A stretch of DNA of 6,181 nucleotides from contig BAHV02000013.1 in assembly GCA_000508965.1 (NCBI GenBank), positions 1 through 6,181 of the forward strand. The letters are read 5' to 3'. The position numbers were made by a program, and so were the translations under genes. The notes beneath the pieces are model-generated. The model did no database searches and was not told where the DNA came from. It was given only the letters and a program-made list of their open reading frames with translations. Positions within the stretch are counted from its first letter, which is position 1. Each line of letters begins with the position of its first letter. This stretch comes from Dielma sp000508965. Its GTDB lineage: Bacteria; Bacillota_I; Bacilli_A; Erysipelotrichales; Erysipelotrichaceae. Below are positions 6,156-6,181 of the stretch, in pieces.

Positions 6156-6181
6156 GTATTATTATACATGAAATCAAACAT

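Overview
This window reads as a piece of a Bacillota (Firmicutes) chromosome. It is compact and housekeeping in character, with every supported gene on the minus strand. Strong AGGAGG-type ribosome binding sites, a textbook T-box leader and a sigma-A-like promoter support that assignment. MnmA carries a longer-than-usual segment after its NWD motif, of a kind I associate with Erysipelotrichia and Mollicutes. The AI-2E-family gene ends in TGA and encodes tryptophan with TGG, so the code is the standard bacterial one rather than the Mycoplasma code. My best inference is an Erysipelotrichia-like gut firmicute, held with moderate confidence only.

In transcription order (high to low coordinates) the layout is: mnmA (tRNA 2-thiouridylase), a CPBP-family intramembrane protease overlapping the end of mnmA, recD2 (helicase) whose ribosome binding site overlaps the protease stop codon, a 52-residue single-membrane-segment protein, an intrinsic terminator, an AI-2E-family membrane transporter, a promoter plus an alanine-specific T-box leader, and the first 172 codons of alaS, which runs off the left edge. 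The first four genes look like one operon ending at the hairpin at 1850-1872. The alaS unit has its own promoter and is controlled by transcription attenuation that senses uncharged tRNA-Ala.

From memory, the order mnmA, recD2, small protein, AI-2E family protein, alaS resembles the trmU-yrrB-yrrC-yrrD-yrzQ-yrrI-alaS neighbourhood of Bacillus. A CPBP protease sits where a TPR protein (yrrB) would be, and a tiny membrane protein sits near where yrzQ would be. The common theme is translation: tRNA anticodon thiolation and tRNA charging, with a DNA repair helicase and membrane proteins carried along.

I found no mobile element, CRISPR array, phage gene, toxin-antitoxin pair or defence cassette, and no evidence of a previously undescribed multi-gene system. 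The items most worth a second look are the 52-residue protein, the terminator hairpin that fills the gap before the AI-2E-family gene, and the complete T-box leader with its readable GCU specifier.
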